A stretch of 64,000 bases of DNA, from the NCBI GenBank assembly GCA_038093975.1, contig JBBPTG010000001.1:310001-374000 (forward strand), written 5' to 3'. Below the pieces are notes generated by a model. That model ran no database searches. It saw only the letters and a list, made by a program, of their open reading frames with translations, and was not told the origin of the DNA. The DNA comes from Chalciporus piperatus (lineage: Eukaryota > Basidiomycota > Agaricomycetes > Boletales > Boletaceae). The translations under genes were made by a program, and so were the position numbers. This document shows positions 12,233 to 23,949 of the stretch, one piece after another. Within the stretch, counting starts at the first letter, position 1; every line of letters starts with the position of its first letter.

Positions 12233-13829
12233 TTAGAGCATGAACGTCAAAGGGTTCTCAAGGTAACCCTTGAATGCACCCAACCACCGGGCTCCGACCG
12301 CGCCGTCAACGGTCCGGTGATCGGAGCTGAGGGTCACTTTCATCACATTAACCGACTTGAATCCACGCTCTTCTTCGGGTGCAAGTACAAGGGTAGGTTT
12401 GGTGGAGCCAACGGCAAGAATGCAAGATTGAGGAGGGTTGATGATGGCAGTGAAGTGGTCAATCTCGAACATGCCGAGGTTAGAGACAGTGAACGTTCCA
12501 CCCTATAAAGAGTTAAAAAAGAAACATCCAGAGAAGAGAGTCTCACTGACCTGGTACTCCTGAGGAGCGAGCTTGCCGTCACGAGCCTTCTTCGCGAGCG
12601 CTTTAGCTTCGGCAGAGATCGTTGCCAGGCCCTTGGAACCGACATTCTTGACAATGGGGGTGATGAGACCAGTGGGCGTAGCAACGGCAAGGGAGATATC
12701 TGCGTTCTTGTATCTGGAAAAGGTTGAGTTGGAGTAGACGGAAGTAAGGATTCTCGACACGTACTGCCTGATAACATCACCCAACCATGCAGAGTTGGCC
12801 TCGGGAACATCCTTGAGAGCACAGGCAACAGCTTTGAGGACGAAGTCGTTCACACTGAGCTTGGCTGCCTTGTCCTTCTCACTCAAAGTCTTGTTAAACA
12901 CTTCACGGAGTTTCATGACCTTGTCCATGTTGATCTCGACGGTCAAGTAATAGTGCGGCAATTCTTGTTTGGATTGTGTGAGGCGAGCGCCGATTACTTT
13001 GCGCATGTTTGAGACAGGGATATCCGTGAATTCTCCCTCAGCAACAGCGGCAGGAGGTGCGGCTGGGGTGGAGACCGCGGTCGGTTGGTACTTTTCAACG
13101 TCCTCACGAATGATGCGACCATTGGGACCAGTGCCTTTGATATTTGCCAGAGGAATACCCTTCTCCAGAGCAATCTTCTTCGCAATAGGCGAGGCAAATA
13201 TCCGGTCACCCTTGGGGATCTCAGGCTTGGCCTCCTGAGGCTGAGGTGCTGAAGGTGGAGGGACGGGGGAAGAGGGAGCAGGCTCAGGCGCTTTCTGCTG
13301 GGTCGGTGCGGGAGCAGCGGAGGAAGCTTCGGAAGCCATTTGGGCGGCACCTGAGAGATCGTCACCTTCCTCAGCGATGATAGCTATTGGGGTGCCAACC
13401 GCGACGTTCTTGGTGCCGTCTGCGGTCTAGAGCGGCGGAGACAAATGAGCGTGAGTGAGCGGGATGGACTTGAAAAAGCATGCGTACCATGATTTTGGCA
13501 ACAATACCGTCTTCCTGAGCCTCGACGTCGATGGTAGCCTTGTCGGTCTCCTGGGGTGATGTGTGAGCAGTCAACAGACGGAGGGGATGGAATGACGCGC
13601 ACAATCTCAAGGAGGACTTCACCCGCGGAGAAAGACTCGCCTTCGCGCTTTTTCCAGGATGCAATACCCCCCTCGGTCATTGTAGGGCTCATTGCAGGCA
13701 TTGCGAATTTGGAAAGCGCATTTCTGCGTGCAGAGGTGTGAAGGCCTGTTGGGTAATGTGAGTTTTCGCGAGTTTATATGTTCTTAATGACGCACGGCGA
13801 GCTGCAATGCGGGCGAGAGTGGAGGCCAT
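12233..13829 (-). CDS. LAT1: Dihydrolipoyllysine acetyltransferase, E2 of pyruvate dehydrogenase
   Basis: Core E2 enzyme of the mitochondrial pyruvate dehydrogenase complex. In order: presequence from [12 protein letters not shown] joined to [14 protein letters not shown]; lipoyl domain starting [18 protein letters not shown] with the lipoyl-lysine motif [15 protein letters not shown] near 13555-13505; a Pro/Ala linker; the E1/E3-binding domain [20 protein letters not shown] and [17 protein letters not shown]; and the catalytic domain with [14 protein letters not shown] (HxxxDG) near 12330-12290. The protein ends PLTFML. The intron after the first exon (gtgcgt...caacag) restores the typical LHTSA-type leader. 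Only one lipoyl domain is present, as usual in fungi. It shares a 113-bp divergent promoter with CSL4. Confidence 0.96.
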
Positions 13830-13942
13830 CGTGCGGGACGTTGAGGACGAGAAAGAGGTAAAGGCCAAGTTTTGGTTTTTGAGCGTGTCGTACGAAATAA
13901 ATAAATAAACAGGCGCAAATCCCGCACCCGTCCGACACTCCC
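13830..13942. promoter_or_regulatory. Bidirectional promoter, LAT1 / CSL4
   Basis: 113 bp between divergent start codons. An AT-rich run (aaataaataaataaac) near 13897-13912 is the only notable element. Confidence 0.5.
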
Positions 13943-14643
13943 ATGGCCTTCCTCCTCCCCGGGCAGCCAGTCCCACTCCGTCCAGGACCACTACCAAACA
14001 TCGGACCAGGTCTATACGTCAAGGATGGCCAGCTCAGAGCCAGCCTCGCCGGTGTGACCAGCCAGGACGGTCCAGTTCGTCTTTCTCACCCGCTCGCACA
14101 ACGATATTCACTCCGATCGCGATTTAGACACTCGCCATTACGCGTGTCAGACCACATCCTCCAGCTCCAGGCTCCCTCATTCTCGGCACAGTCACTCGTC
14201 TGTCGCCACAGCAAGCAACGGTCGCCATCTCTGTTGTCGACGGCGTTCCACTCTCACCTGGCGAAGAGTTCACAGGAGTGATACGCACGCAGGACATCCG
14301 AGCGGCTGAGAAAGACAAAGTTAAGATCGGGGACTGTTTTCGAGGGGGCGACGTCGTCAAGGGTGTTGTGGTCAGTCAGTCTCGCACACTGCTTTCGTTG
14401 GCTGAATATATGCCTGCAGATCTCGCTGGGAGACGCACGCAGCTACTACATCACTACCGCACGCAACGACCTTGGGGTCATCTTTGCTACCAGTGAAGCC
14501 GGTTAGTGAATTCCCCTGGGCGGTGTTCGCCAGCTGACAGTGCGGCAGGTGTGACGATGGAGCCGGTCTCATGGCAAGAGATGCGATGTCCGAGAACGGG
14601 GAGAACAGAAAAGCGAAAATGCGCGAAACCAGAGAATCAGTGA
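13943..14643 (+). CDS. CSL4: Exosome complex component Csl4
   Basis: Cap subunit of the RNA exosome, joining the core ring and contributing to RNA entry. The N-terminus MAFLLPGQPVPLRPGPLPNI and GPGLYVKDGQLRASLAG is the Csl4 N-terminal domain. The spliced middle, LILGTVTRLSPQQATVAIS through GVIRTQDIRAAEKDKVKIGD, CFRGGDVVKGVVISLGDARS and YYITTARNDLGVIFATSEAG, is the S1-like RNA-binding domain. The C-terminal CPRTGRTEKRKC is the remnant of the zinc-ribbon. Three introns are needed, and I end at 14643 after KRKCAKPENQ. The length fits the family. Confidence 0.9.
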
Positions 14644-14845
14644 CGAATTATTGTAGTAGCCGGTATTGGTTGCAATGATTACGTAATGACAGCACTAGTG
14701 TGGATCCGACGTTGAAGTTGAACTCGAACTTTGTTGGGTGACCTTGGGGTGACCCTGGGTCTTTCCTTGTCCTTTCTCTACGCTTTCTACGCCTTCTGTT
14801 TCAGACCTTTTTGTTTTTCTAGTCTGTATTTTATTCTCCAGCTAT

Positions 14846-17053
14846 ATGACCGCCGTTCTCTCCGCCGTAGATGCTCTACGCAGAGACCCAATAATGGCCT
14901 CACTTGACGACAGCCAGATCAGGTATGTCATCCTCTCTCTGCCACACAACTCCCCTCTAAGCCCATCGGAAGCTACTCCTCCACAGATTGGAAGACAAAG
15001 TACTATGAGGTCGCCGATATGCTCGCTGAAACTCGAGCCGAGGTCGACGAGTTCCACACCTCTAGCAAGGAACTCGAGGAAGAGCTCATCAAGGAAATCG
15101 AACGTACCGAGAAAGCACAGCAGGACCTAAAGGTCAAAGTCTCTCGCATGGAAACAGAAAGGGACGAATGGAAGGTCCGTCACACTCGCTTTCAGCTCCA
15201 ACATATGTTCATCCACTCCCCCAGTCAAAGTTCATGTCCCTTCAGACCGTTCATAACACAACTACCACCTCATTGCAACGCGAACTGGATACATCAAGGC
15301 AGGAGTGTCAGAAGCTCAAGGTCCGACTCCGTGATCTCGAAATGGGCAACGACGACCTCGAGCGAAATGAGCGTGCGGCCACGTCCACTCTGGCCGACGT
15401 CGAAGCAAAGTATTCTCGTGTACTCGAAGAGAAGATTCTTCTCGAGCACGAGCTCCTCGACAAAGCTAGCCTGGAGGAAGAATCCCAGCGGCTAAAGGAC
15501 GAACTACGAGGTACGTTCGACCGTAACTCACCAAGCCTATCCACTGACACTCGGTCGAAGATGCCGGTGTAGAGATCTCCATTCTCAAAGATCAACTCGC
15601 GACTGCTCGCTCCAAACCATCAAGTGTGCATTCAGACACTTCTCCTTCCACAACTTCCCCGTCATTATTCCCCCTGTCCTCACCGCCGTCCCCCGAGGAA
15701 AGCTTACTGAGTACACCACCACCGCCCGACTTCAAACTGTCCGAACTGTCAACAGACAAGTCAACGGAATTCACACCTTCCCGTCCGACATTTTCTTCTA
15801 CCAATTCGATTTCTGGCCGATCCACTCTACTGCAGCGAGCAGGCTTCCCACCGAGCAAAGTCGCCGTTTCGACTTCCACACCCCCTATCACTCGCTCCAG
15901 CACCCTGCCTACACTCTCTGCACCACGTAACCGTAACCAAACTCCACGGGGGGTCATCCCTAAACCCAATTTTGTTCCACCCGCTTCCACCATGCCCACC
16001 AGTGCCACGGCTTCTACTATTCCTATGACGGCATCAAGGAGCAGGGGTATCCAGATGGTTTCTGAGATGCGTGCACGTGTCAAGAATCTGGAACAGAAAA
16101 TTCATACCCGTGTACCTCGGCTACGCATGGGCAGCAACGCGGGCAGGCAAGCAGTGAACACACTGCCTCTCTCTTCAATCGCTTCAACATCAAGCAACAC
16201 GATCACATCCAGGTCTGGTGTTCAACGAACGAACACCTTCGATGGCAAGCTTGCCAAGCCTGGTCCCCAGCGTCATAGCGCAGAATTCTCGACCCCACAG
16301 AGTGGTGCTACAACCCCTGACCCAAACGCGTCAGGATGGGTTCTTATCATGGACGACAGCCCTTCGCCTGCGAAGGACCCAGAGAAAGAACGCAGACGAG
16401 TATCTAGCCCGTCTGCCCCAAACTCCTTCCGCAGTGGTATTCCTACTTCGGCATCCTCTCCCACCTGCATGAAACCAAATCCCCTTGCTCAAAGTACGAT
16501 GAACAGCCGCAGGCCACACTCTCGCCTTTCTGGCGGAAGCCAGAGCACCACAGCCACCATAAGCTCCATACCTACACCAACCTCACGTCCCACCTCACCC
16601 ACGCTTCTGCCACTACCCACCTCTAGTTTCTATGCAAACGGACCCACGTCTGGAATTGGCTTGAAACGATCGATCGGGCCAAGTGCAGTGGTTTACAGTC
16701 AGCAAAAACGCGGCTCGACTGAATCTAGCAATGCTGATTCCCCTACGCCAGCCTCAGATAGTGAGATCCGAAGTCGTGAACGGCCGTCATCATACAGCAG
16801 CAAGGTGGTCGCCAAGGCTCCCCCTGATGGAAATGTAACAGTTCGTGTGCCCTCAAGAATACCCTCGTCTGCGACTTCCACTTCATTCTTGTCGCAGAGT
16901 CGGATTGGGAGGCCTGCTGGCATCACAAGTGGGCGGAGGAGCGTTGGCTTGGATCTTCCTGGCGAAGATGGTGGTGGACTTTTGGAACCAGCATCTGATA
17001 AGAAGAATAGGGGGCGATCAGGGAGTACTGCGTTTGGCTTTGGAGGACGCTGA
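14846..17053 (+). CDS. NDE1: NudE/Nde1-type dynein and Lis1 cofactor
   Basis: NudE homologues link Lis1 to cytoplasmic dynein and act in nuclear migration. The spliced N-terminal third is a long coiled coil: DWKTKYYEVADMLAETRAEV, SKELEEELIKEIERTEKAQQ, then LRDLEMGNDDLERNERAATS, VLEEKILLEHELLDKASLEE and ESQRLKDELRD. The blocks 'NDDLER..RAT' and 'LE.EL.EK..L....QRLKDE' are diagnostic. The rest (about 15.6-17.05 kb) is Ser/Pro/Thr-rich and low complexity, as in fungal NudE tails. The first intron must end at cggaag (near 14986) rather than the nearer ccacag, because only that joins SQI-SYSSTDWK in frame. The short first exon MTAVLSAVDALRRDPIMASL is my choice of start. Confidence 0.88.
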
Positions 17054-17430
17054 AACGTAATTATGCAAGTTATGGTTCATTTCCATCTCTCACAGTGTCG
17101 ATTATACCTAATACTCACTTTGCTGCTTCAAGCAGCATAGCTCGAGGATGGGATCTCGATTGGTTACCATCCTCATTTTTTTTTCACCGCTTGGTCTTGA
17201 AGACCGTTTCTACGCGATCTTTTCCCATGAACCCACTCATCCCCAAGTACCCACTTTATGTCTCTGGATCTACGATTGTTTATGATGAATGTTAGCTCCC
17301 TCGATAATGATAGAACGAAATTTGACCCTTGGCTGACGATATTTGTGATTTTCTTCTGTGAAAGATTCTGTCGGTTCAGTTCGGAGGAAGTGTGCGGTGG
17401 CTGTGTCTCGTCTGTACCCTGTCGCAAGCC
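17054..17430. other. Intergenic, NDE1 / ESS2, no gene seen
   Basis: A 377-bp stretch between genes in the same direction. It should hold the NDE1 terminator and ESS2 promoter. The frame open across 17392-17430 runs into ESS2 without an upstream ATG. Confidence 0.5.
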
Positions 17431-19086
17431 ATGATGTCCACCCCCGAAGCTGGTCCATCTTCAGCACCCGCAAAGACGTCTCTGAACCGACAGGAAATCC
17501 TAGAAGAAGACGAATACACTGCTGCCCTCTCTCATATCATCGTCCGTGATTTCTTCCCCTCCCTCGTCCATCTCGATGCCGCCAACGGCTACCTCGATGC
17601 CCTCAATTCCAATGATACCGATCTCATTCATGCCTCCGTGCGTCGTCTACAAGACCTCGGTGGCACACCAGCACCTTCCAATCGACGAGGCTGGCAGACT
17701 CCGTCCGAGACACCCTATGGCGCAGGGTCGTCAGAGACGCCACTACGGACACCGCGCGAGTTCAGCGAAGAGCCAGCGGCAAAGCGACCGCGGTACGACA
17801 CCAATATAAGTCTCGACTCGTTCCAGGCCAAGTACACCTCAGAGGACAATGCAAGTTTCACGCAGATCATGCACGAGGAGAATAGGCAGCGGCGCGAGAG
17901 ATGGGGGTGGGCTTGGGAAGCACAGAGAAGGGTAGAGGAGCAGAGGGACAAGATGCTGGAGGGGAGGGAGAGGATGTTGATTGAGCAGCCTTCAGGGCCT
18001 GGAGTACGCGAGAAGTTTGTCATCGAAGCGCCAACGGTTGCTGGACTTATCACCGCAGAGGGGGTATCATCAACTGGGGGGAAGGTGGATCGCGACGAGC
18101 ATGAGGCGAAAGGCGAGGGGCAAGTGGTGGTGAGGAAACCGGTGTCTGAGGAGGTGGTAGATGTGATGGCCCCGAAGAAAGATTCTCGAGCTGCAGGAGT
18201 AGATGGATGGAAGTTCAAGGCAAGTATTTCGTAAATCCTCTTTAGACCTCTGCATCTTACCTTTGTGCCCAGACCCGCAATTCTCTCATGTTCTCACCTG
18301 ACGCTGACGTTTCACCTTACGACCCGTCGACCTCCACTATATCGACGAAAGTCGTACCCAATCCGAAAGTAATCAAGCATGGAAACACTCGTCTACCTGA
18401 GCAGGATGATTCGGATCAATCACAGAGCATCTCTGCTCCTCCGAGTCCAACTCGGAGTCGAATAGACGCTGCTATCGAAGGAACACCATGTGAGCTCATA
18501 AAGCGAGATCCTCTCAGCATCTGATTGACACATTGCAGATCGTCCAAAGTCACCGTCCGTGAATGGATTCTCACTTGTCCCTAATGTGCCCTCACCGACC
18601 GCGGACCAAATGGGCTCAAAGGCAGTCAAACAACTCATGACATGGGGAACTTTGAATGCAACGCCGCGAGTTATTGCAAAAGACGATGATGTGCCAGAGG
18701 AGATGGCCCCTCCGAACACATTCCAAATTTCGGCGCCATCCGGTCGCGAAGCACTATCCCACAGGCTCTCAGCTACTGCAGCAAAGAGCCTTCGTGCAAA
18801 AGCTGGTCTTCTCAGTGGGTCCACCCCACTTGGACGAACCCCATCTCGAACGTCTGGAAGAAGCTCAATGGCCCCTCCCAATTGGACGCCACGAAGGGCA
18901 GATGCACCAGGCAATCTAACGCCTGCTGCAAAGCGATTATTGGATAGAACAACATTGGGTACTGCTGCAGCGCGGCGAGCTGGAGCCATGGGGAAGATGT
19001 CAGGCTGGGGAGATAATGGAGGTTCAACGGAAAAGGACATGGGTCATGTGCGGTGGACACCGACACCAGTGACGCGCAGAGGATGA
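17431..19086 (+). CDS. ESS2: Spliceosome-associated protein Ess2/DGCR14 (Bis1)
   Basis: A nuclear protein found with spliceosomal C complexes. The N-terminus MSTPEAGPSSAPAKTSLNRQ is followed by EILEEDEYTAALSHIIVRDF and FPSLVHLDAANGYLDAL, the signature DEYTxALxxIIxRDFFP of the family. A Pro/Ser region has TPLRTPREF. Next come LDSFQAKYTSEDNASFTQIM and a charged helical stretch ENRQRRERWGWAWEAQRRVE. Exon 2 starts TRNSLMFSPDADVSPY. The last exon carries PPNTFQISAPSGREALSHRL and TAAKSLRAKAG, also conserved. Two introns. Two in-frame ATGs at 17431 and 17434 give MMSTPEAG; either could be used. Confidence 0.9.
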
Positions 19087-19201
19087 TACACAAGGTCTAC
19101 TTTGCTACATCGAGGCAAGATTCATCCCTGTGATAGTCTAGATATAATTGAATCATTATACATATAAAGTGCTGCGTTTTCACATGAATGCAATGCTGAA
19201 T

Positions 19202-20160
19202 TCATGAGTCGGTGGTGATCTTGCGGCGTTTGGCCTGTGGCTGAGTGTCGGCGTCCTGGTTCGTAGCAGAGGTGGACGTTGTTGATAATTTCGATGGAGG
19301 CTCCACTTTCGTCTTCTTCTTCACTATGACACCTTTGAGTGCTTTCTTGGCGGAGGCATCCTTCTTGGGAGGGGGCACAGTCGCCTTGGTGCGATCATCT
19401 CCACCATTGCCGGGTTTCGGCGTGGGGGTAGCCACAGATTTTGAGACTGTAGGAGGCGGGTTATTGATAGCGTGCTCTCTTGCAGCAACTGCCCTACAGT
19501 GAAAGTTGATTTTTGGGACTGCTAGTAGGACTCTGAGCTCATACTTTCTGAAATCTGAAACTTCTTCTCCATCTTGATGCTTGCGCAGGCGTTCTTCCTC
19601 GACTTCCTTCTCCCGTATTGAATCAAGGAACATAATTTCATCCTCTTCTAACGCTCGAAACTGGTTGGCTGCGCGTGCGTGCGTGCGTGAACCACTAGAT
19701 TAGATCGAAGGGGAGAACCATGAAGGCGAGGCTACCTAGCTTTGTCTTCTCTTCCCATTCTTCTTGCTTGGCTGCCTACACGACAACATGGTGTTCGTTA
19801 CACATCGCTATGAGTGTCACAGGGTTACTTACTCTGTTTGCGGCCAGTTTCTAGTAAGGTGACAGCAATGATAGTCCGAGTCAGCCGAACAGTCCTGTGG
19901 AAGTTGCGCGGGCGAACTCACCTCAGCCAAACTTCGGCCATCGAAAGAGTCCTCGACGGGCTGAGGGGGAGGCTCCTGGCCTAATCTAGAGAAATATGAG
20001 GGGACAAGGTCGACCGCAACGAAGGCACACTGTGAGCGAACCTTGCATATGCTGCTTTCCATTGCTCGTCTCTCCGCGAACGTGCAGCCTCGGCATCGGT
20101 TTGAGAAACAAATCTAGAGGCAACGCCGGTGACAGCAACAGTTGGCGCGCCTTCCTCCAT
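19202..20160 (-). CDS. NIP30/FAM192A (PSME3IP1)-family nuclear protein
   Basis: The N-terminus is MEEGAPTVAVTGVASRFVSQ, then TDAEAARSRRDEQWKAAYA. A second exon has RLGQEPPPQPVEDSFDGRSL followed by AE and, after an intron, KQEEWEEKTK; the next reads NQFRALEEDEIMFLDSIREK. The FVS-x-x-RRxEQW, 'DxRSLxE' and 'L-DEDE-FLD-I' blocks define the NIP30/FAM192A N-terminal domain; the human member binds the PA28-gamma proteasome activator. The C-terminal half is a Lys/Pro/Thr-rich tail ending QAKRRKITTDS, a likely nuclear localisation signal. It is cut by several short introns. It converges on ESS2 with 115 bp between stops. Function in fungi is unclear. Confidence 0.82.
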
Positions 20161-20443
20161 AGTTGTTGAATGTCAAGCTTTAGTTTGGGGCCGAGTGTAT
20201 AAGGCTAGTGTCACTGGCAATGGCGTGTACGCTTTGTGTACGCTTGCCGGACTTGGACGTCTCTCAGGCTCGCCTCTCATTTACTTCCAGGCTCCCATAT
20301 TTCTAGAGAGTCTACCGGCCACCTACAGGACTTCCAGTGCACGTAGGAGAACGCATGATAACCGTCTAGTTGAACAGCAGTCGACTCGTTGGAGTGCGCT
20401 GCACGAAGTCCTTGGCCAGCCCCTCGTACTACAACCTAACACA
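20161..20443. promoter_or_regulatory. Divergent region, NIP30-like / SRF1-like genes
   Basis: 283 bp between outward-facing starts. Open frames run through it on the plus strand into the SRF1-like gene, so a more upstream start for that gene is possible but would use no recognisable conserved sequence. Confidence 0.4.
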
Positions 20444-21864
20444 ATGCCCGCGCCCTCGACCGTTAGCAAGCATCCATCCCTCCCATCTCTGGCCTCCTCG
20501 AACGTTGCACCATCCCACAGTGGGCTGCATAATATCCTTGCAGCACCTTCCAATGCCAGAGCTGTCATAACAGCGCCCCGTGCGTGCATCAACACTAACC
20601 AGACAAGCCCTCCACTGATTTCAGCTCATTTGTTTCGCAGCTTGGGCTCAGGACGAGCCTCCGTCCCCAACAGAGCAGCCCGAAGAGATGGTCAGGGATG
20701 GCAGAAGAAGCACCACCAATACTCGACCATCAGATTTGGGATCAAGTTCCGTATATTCTTTCGAAGGGGATCCTACCAGGGCTGACCATCGTTCCCGATG
20801 GTGGACCTTTGTCCGCCCCCGCGACGGGACCGGAAAGCTTGATTGGCAGCTCCCGCTGGCTGCTGATCAAACAGGTTTAACCCAGGATCGACAATCGCAT
20901 TTTGTCGTCAACTTAGGAGAAAGAAAATCCGACGAGTCACCCTTTGCCCGATCGACCATTCCTTCCCCAGTTCCTTTCGGCCCGTCCAGGGGCATAACTA
21001 TGGAACAAGACTGGAGTTGGAGTCGCAGGGGAAGAGGTGAACCACTGGAGGAACATCGAGGACCATATGCTTCTACGAGTGAAAGACACGACACCGAATC
21101 CGGAGAAAAGCTGGCTCTCCCTCGATCACGAAAGAATCGTTTCAGGACGTTCATTTTGTCCAACATATATGTGCCCCTAGTGCGTCCCTGACCCCTTGTT
21201 CCTCAGTAACGCACCTGACATAGTCATAGCTCTTCAGATTTATAAACATCACATTCACGACCGCAGCTCTAGCAGTAGCAATTCGTATTAGGGCATGGGA
21301 GCAAGATTTTAATATTATGGGGGCGGTTGGAAGCTCGCCGTGAGTAGACACTCCGCTGTCATATGAGCTGGAACCAAATTTTTGCAGAACTCTGGTGATA
21401 ATATTTGCTCCGCTGACACTTGTTCATGTCATGGTCGCCATCTACGTGAGCACTCGATCGCGAATCGCCTTCTGACTATCCTTCTCACAGCCGTACAGTT
21501 AGAATATTTCAGTCGACCCCTAGGACTCTGGCGAACTTCCGGAAAACTCGCGCACACGCTGTTGGAAGTCTGTTTCATTTGCGCTTGGTCTGCAGCATTG
21601 TCCCTATGTTTCGACAACTATTTTACGTCCCCGATACCATGCGCACCTCCTAGTAGCACGGATTGGTATAGCGATATCCCCCGACCCCCACTGAACTCTC
21701 CTGGACTCGACCAGATTGCCGACACAGTTTGCGACAGTCAGCTTGCGCTAATCTGTCTCGTGATGGTCGGTCTCATCATGTATTGCACCAATCTGATCAT
21801 TAGCCTGTTCAGGATTTTCGAAAAGGTCAAGTATCATGCTGGTACGAGACGACGGCGTACCTGA
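20444..21864 (+). CDS. SRF1: Multi-pass membrane protein, Srf1 (phospholipase D regulator)-like
   Basis: The first exon MPAPSTVSKHPSLPSLASSN joins through a gtgcgt...tttcgcag intron to PPWAQDEPPSPTEQPEEMV. A long hydrophilic region (GDPTRADHRSRWWTFVRPRD, NRFRTFILSNIYVPL) follows. The membrane part is LFRFINITFTTAALAVAIRI, LVIIFAPLTLVHVMVAIY, LEYFSRPLGLWRTSGKLAHT, LLEVCFICAWSAALSLCFDN and LALICLVMVGLIMYCTNLII, giving four or five helices. The 'VPLxFR', 'YxxRPLGL' and 'L-D/E-x-x-FI-x-x-SA-LSL-F' pattern matches fungal Srf1, which activates phospholipase D Spo14 in yeast. I am moderately sure of the family; the role is by analogy only. The C-terminus is basic (GTRRRRT). Confidence 0.6.
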
Positions 21865-22194
21865 GTTGTGTTCAAGTAGTAGTCCCGCTCTTTCTCTTCT
21901 TTATGGAATCATTCTTCTAATTGGGACCAGTCTTGGCCCCATTCCCACTCGCATAGTGTACCATCCGCATTCATGGAATGCTGTCAACGTTGTGTTTAGC
22001 TGTACGATACATTGTTTATGTCGATGAACTCGATCCAGTTGTGCTCTTCGGATCCTTGTTCGGATCCACTGTTCGGCAGAGCCACGTGCTCGGGCCATGG
22101 TCAAATCGGGATTAGGTTCCGTGCTCACGTATAAGGCAAATCAACTGCAGCAACGCTCACGCATCTCTACCGGGTCTACCCTCTTCCGCCTTCA
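21865..22194. other. Intergenic, no gene seen
   Basis: A 330-bp stretch between two plus-strand membrane-protein genes. One frame (to 22027) overlaps the end of the upstream gene and is not credible as protein. Confidence 0.45.
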
Positions 22195-23749
22195 ATGAGC
22201 ACGGTGCTCGAACACAATGAAGAACCCCCATCAAAGACCCAGACGAGTCCACAGACGAGTGAATATGTGACTGGTATCTGCCTCCTCATGGTCGTCGTCC
22301 TGCTCTGGACTTCGTCCAACTTCGTAACCCAGGTAGATATCACCATTTCAGAAGATTAGCCATCGCTCACAATCCCCTCAGTACATGTTTACTGGTGGTT
22401 ATCAGAAGCCATTCATGTATGTTCCGACCCCCTCCACCGATCAGCCTCACTTTGACGGGTCAACTTAGGATAACCTATCTGAGCACGGCGGCATTCACCT
22501 TCTATCTCTTACCTTGTTACCTGCGAACGGTTCTCGGAAGCCGCATGTCTCGGTGGGGAAATCACAAGTGAGCGCCATGAAATATCCTTGGTCTCGCGAT
22601 TCGCTGAAACTGGCACAAGTTACCAGCCTGTAGTTCAAGACTTTCTGGATCAACGCGAGCCTGCTGTGTGTGCTAATCATTATGCCATCCGCTCTGGGCT
22701 CTGAGGTTCTACAGGCTGGTCATCCGTTGCTCAAGCCTGATGATCGCCTCACCCGCCACGAGACAGCAAAGCTTGCCCTCTACTTCTGCTTCCTTTGGTT
22801 CGCTGCCAACTGGAGTCTAAATGCCGCTCTTGCGCACACAAGTGTGGCAAGTGCAACCGTTTTATCAAGCATGAGCGGTATGTGCCCAGGGCACGGGTCA
22901 GTCGTTGACTGACTGTCACTCAGGCATTTTTACCCTGGCGGTGGGCCGCATGTTCCGCGTAGAAACGCTGACTCTGATAAAGATTGGCGCGGTGCTGGCA
23001 AGGTACGAGCGTTTTTAGCCTTGTTTCCATAACTCATTTGGACTAGTTTCGGAGGGGTAGTCCTGGTATCCGTATCTGATTCCTCGCAGCTGCCAATACC
23101 CACCCCAACTGCTGCCGGGCAGCCCTTCAATCTTGTCGCAGTCTTGGGTGATACCCTCGCCTTGTTTTCAGCCTTGTTCTATGCCATATATCTCATCTTC
23201 TTGAAAGTCCAGATCAAAGATGAGTCGCGGATAGACATGCAACTTTTCTTTGGCTATGTGGGGCTCTTCAACATCACGCTCTGCTGGCCAGTCGGTCTTT
23301 TATTACACTGGCTCGGAATCGAATCTCTGGAATTCCCGGATACCAAGCAGGCTGTCTTGGCCATCGTTGTCAATGTGAGTGGTCTAGTTATGTATTTGCC
23401 TCGATCTCCAAGGTATATATTTGTTTATTAGATGTTCATCACCCTGATGAGTGACTATATATATGTCATCGCAATGCTCAAGACGACTCCGCTTGTTGTT
23501 ACTGTCGGCCTTAGTCTCACCATACCCTTGGCAGTGGTTGGCGACTATTTCCTAGGAAAACCTGCCACCTTCCATGTTTTATTGGGTGCAGTGCTTGTCA
23601 CAGCTGCGTTTATCGTAGTTGGGGTGGAGAATTCGAAGTCGAAAGGGGGCGAGAGTTTGCTGGTCCGGGATCTAGTTGATGAGACCCAAGCAAGTCTCAT
23701 TCTTGATGAGGCTGTTCCGTTGGCTCCGCAGACGAATTCATACGCCTAG
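22195..23749 (+). CDS. Drug/metabolite-superfamily transporter, SLC35F5/Thi74-like
   Basis: A membrane carrier with about ten helices. The start is MSTVLEHNEEPPSKTQTSPQ, then GICLLMVVVLLWTSSNFVTQ, ITYLSTAAFTFYLLPCYL, a cytosolic loop, LALYFCFLWFAANWSLNAAL, HTSVASATVLSSMSGIFTLA, VLASFGGVVLVSVSD, LGDTLALFSALFYAIYLIFL, FGYVGLFNITLCWPVGLLLH and VGLSLTIPLAVVGDYFLG with a polar C-tail. The paired 'WFxANW..N.AL..TSV.SxTxLSS.SG.FTL' and 'GD..AL.SA..YA.Y...LK' blocks are typical of SLC35F5 and yeast Thi74/YML018C, which lie in internal membranes. Substrate is unknown. It needs about six introns, including one ending in ctgtag before FKTFWINASLLC. Confidence 0.85.
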
Positions 23750-23949
23750 TCCCACTGTCGCTCGCTCGGGCAATTCAGTGATTGGTATTATTGTACCAAT
23801 GACGGTTTTTTTAATTTTGTTTTCGTGTAGGTATCGTGTACTTAAAGTAGAGACTCTGCCATGTTGTGTTTACGATTTCGAGTTCCAAACGCACATGGAC
23901 CAACCGGAGGCTTCCACAGATAAATAGCCAATCTTGAAGCCAATCCAAC

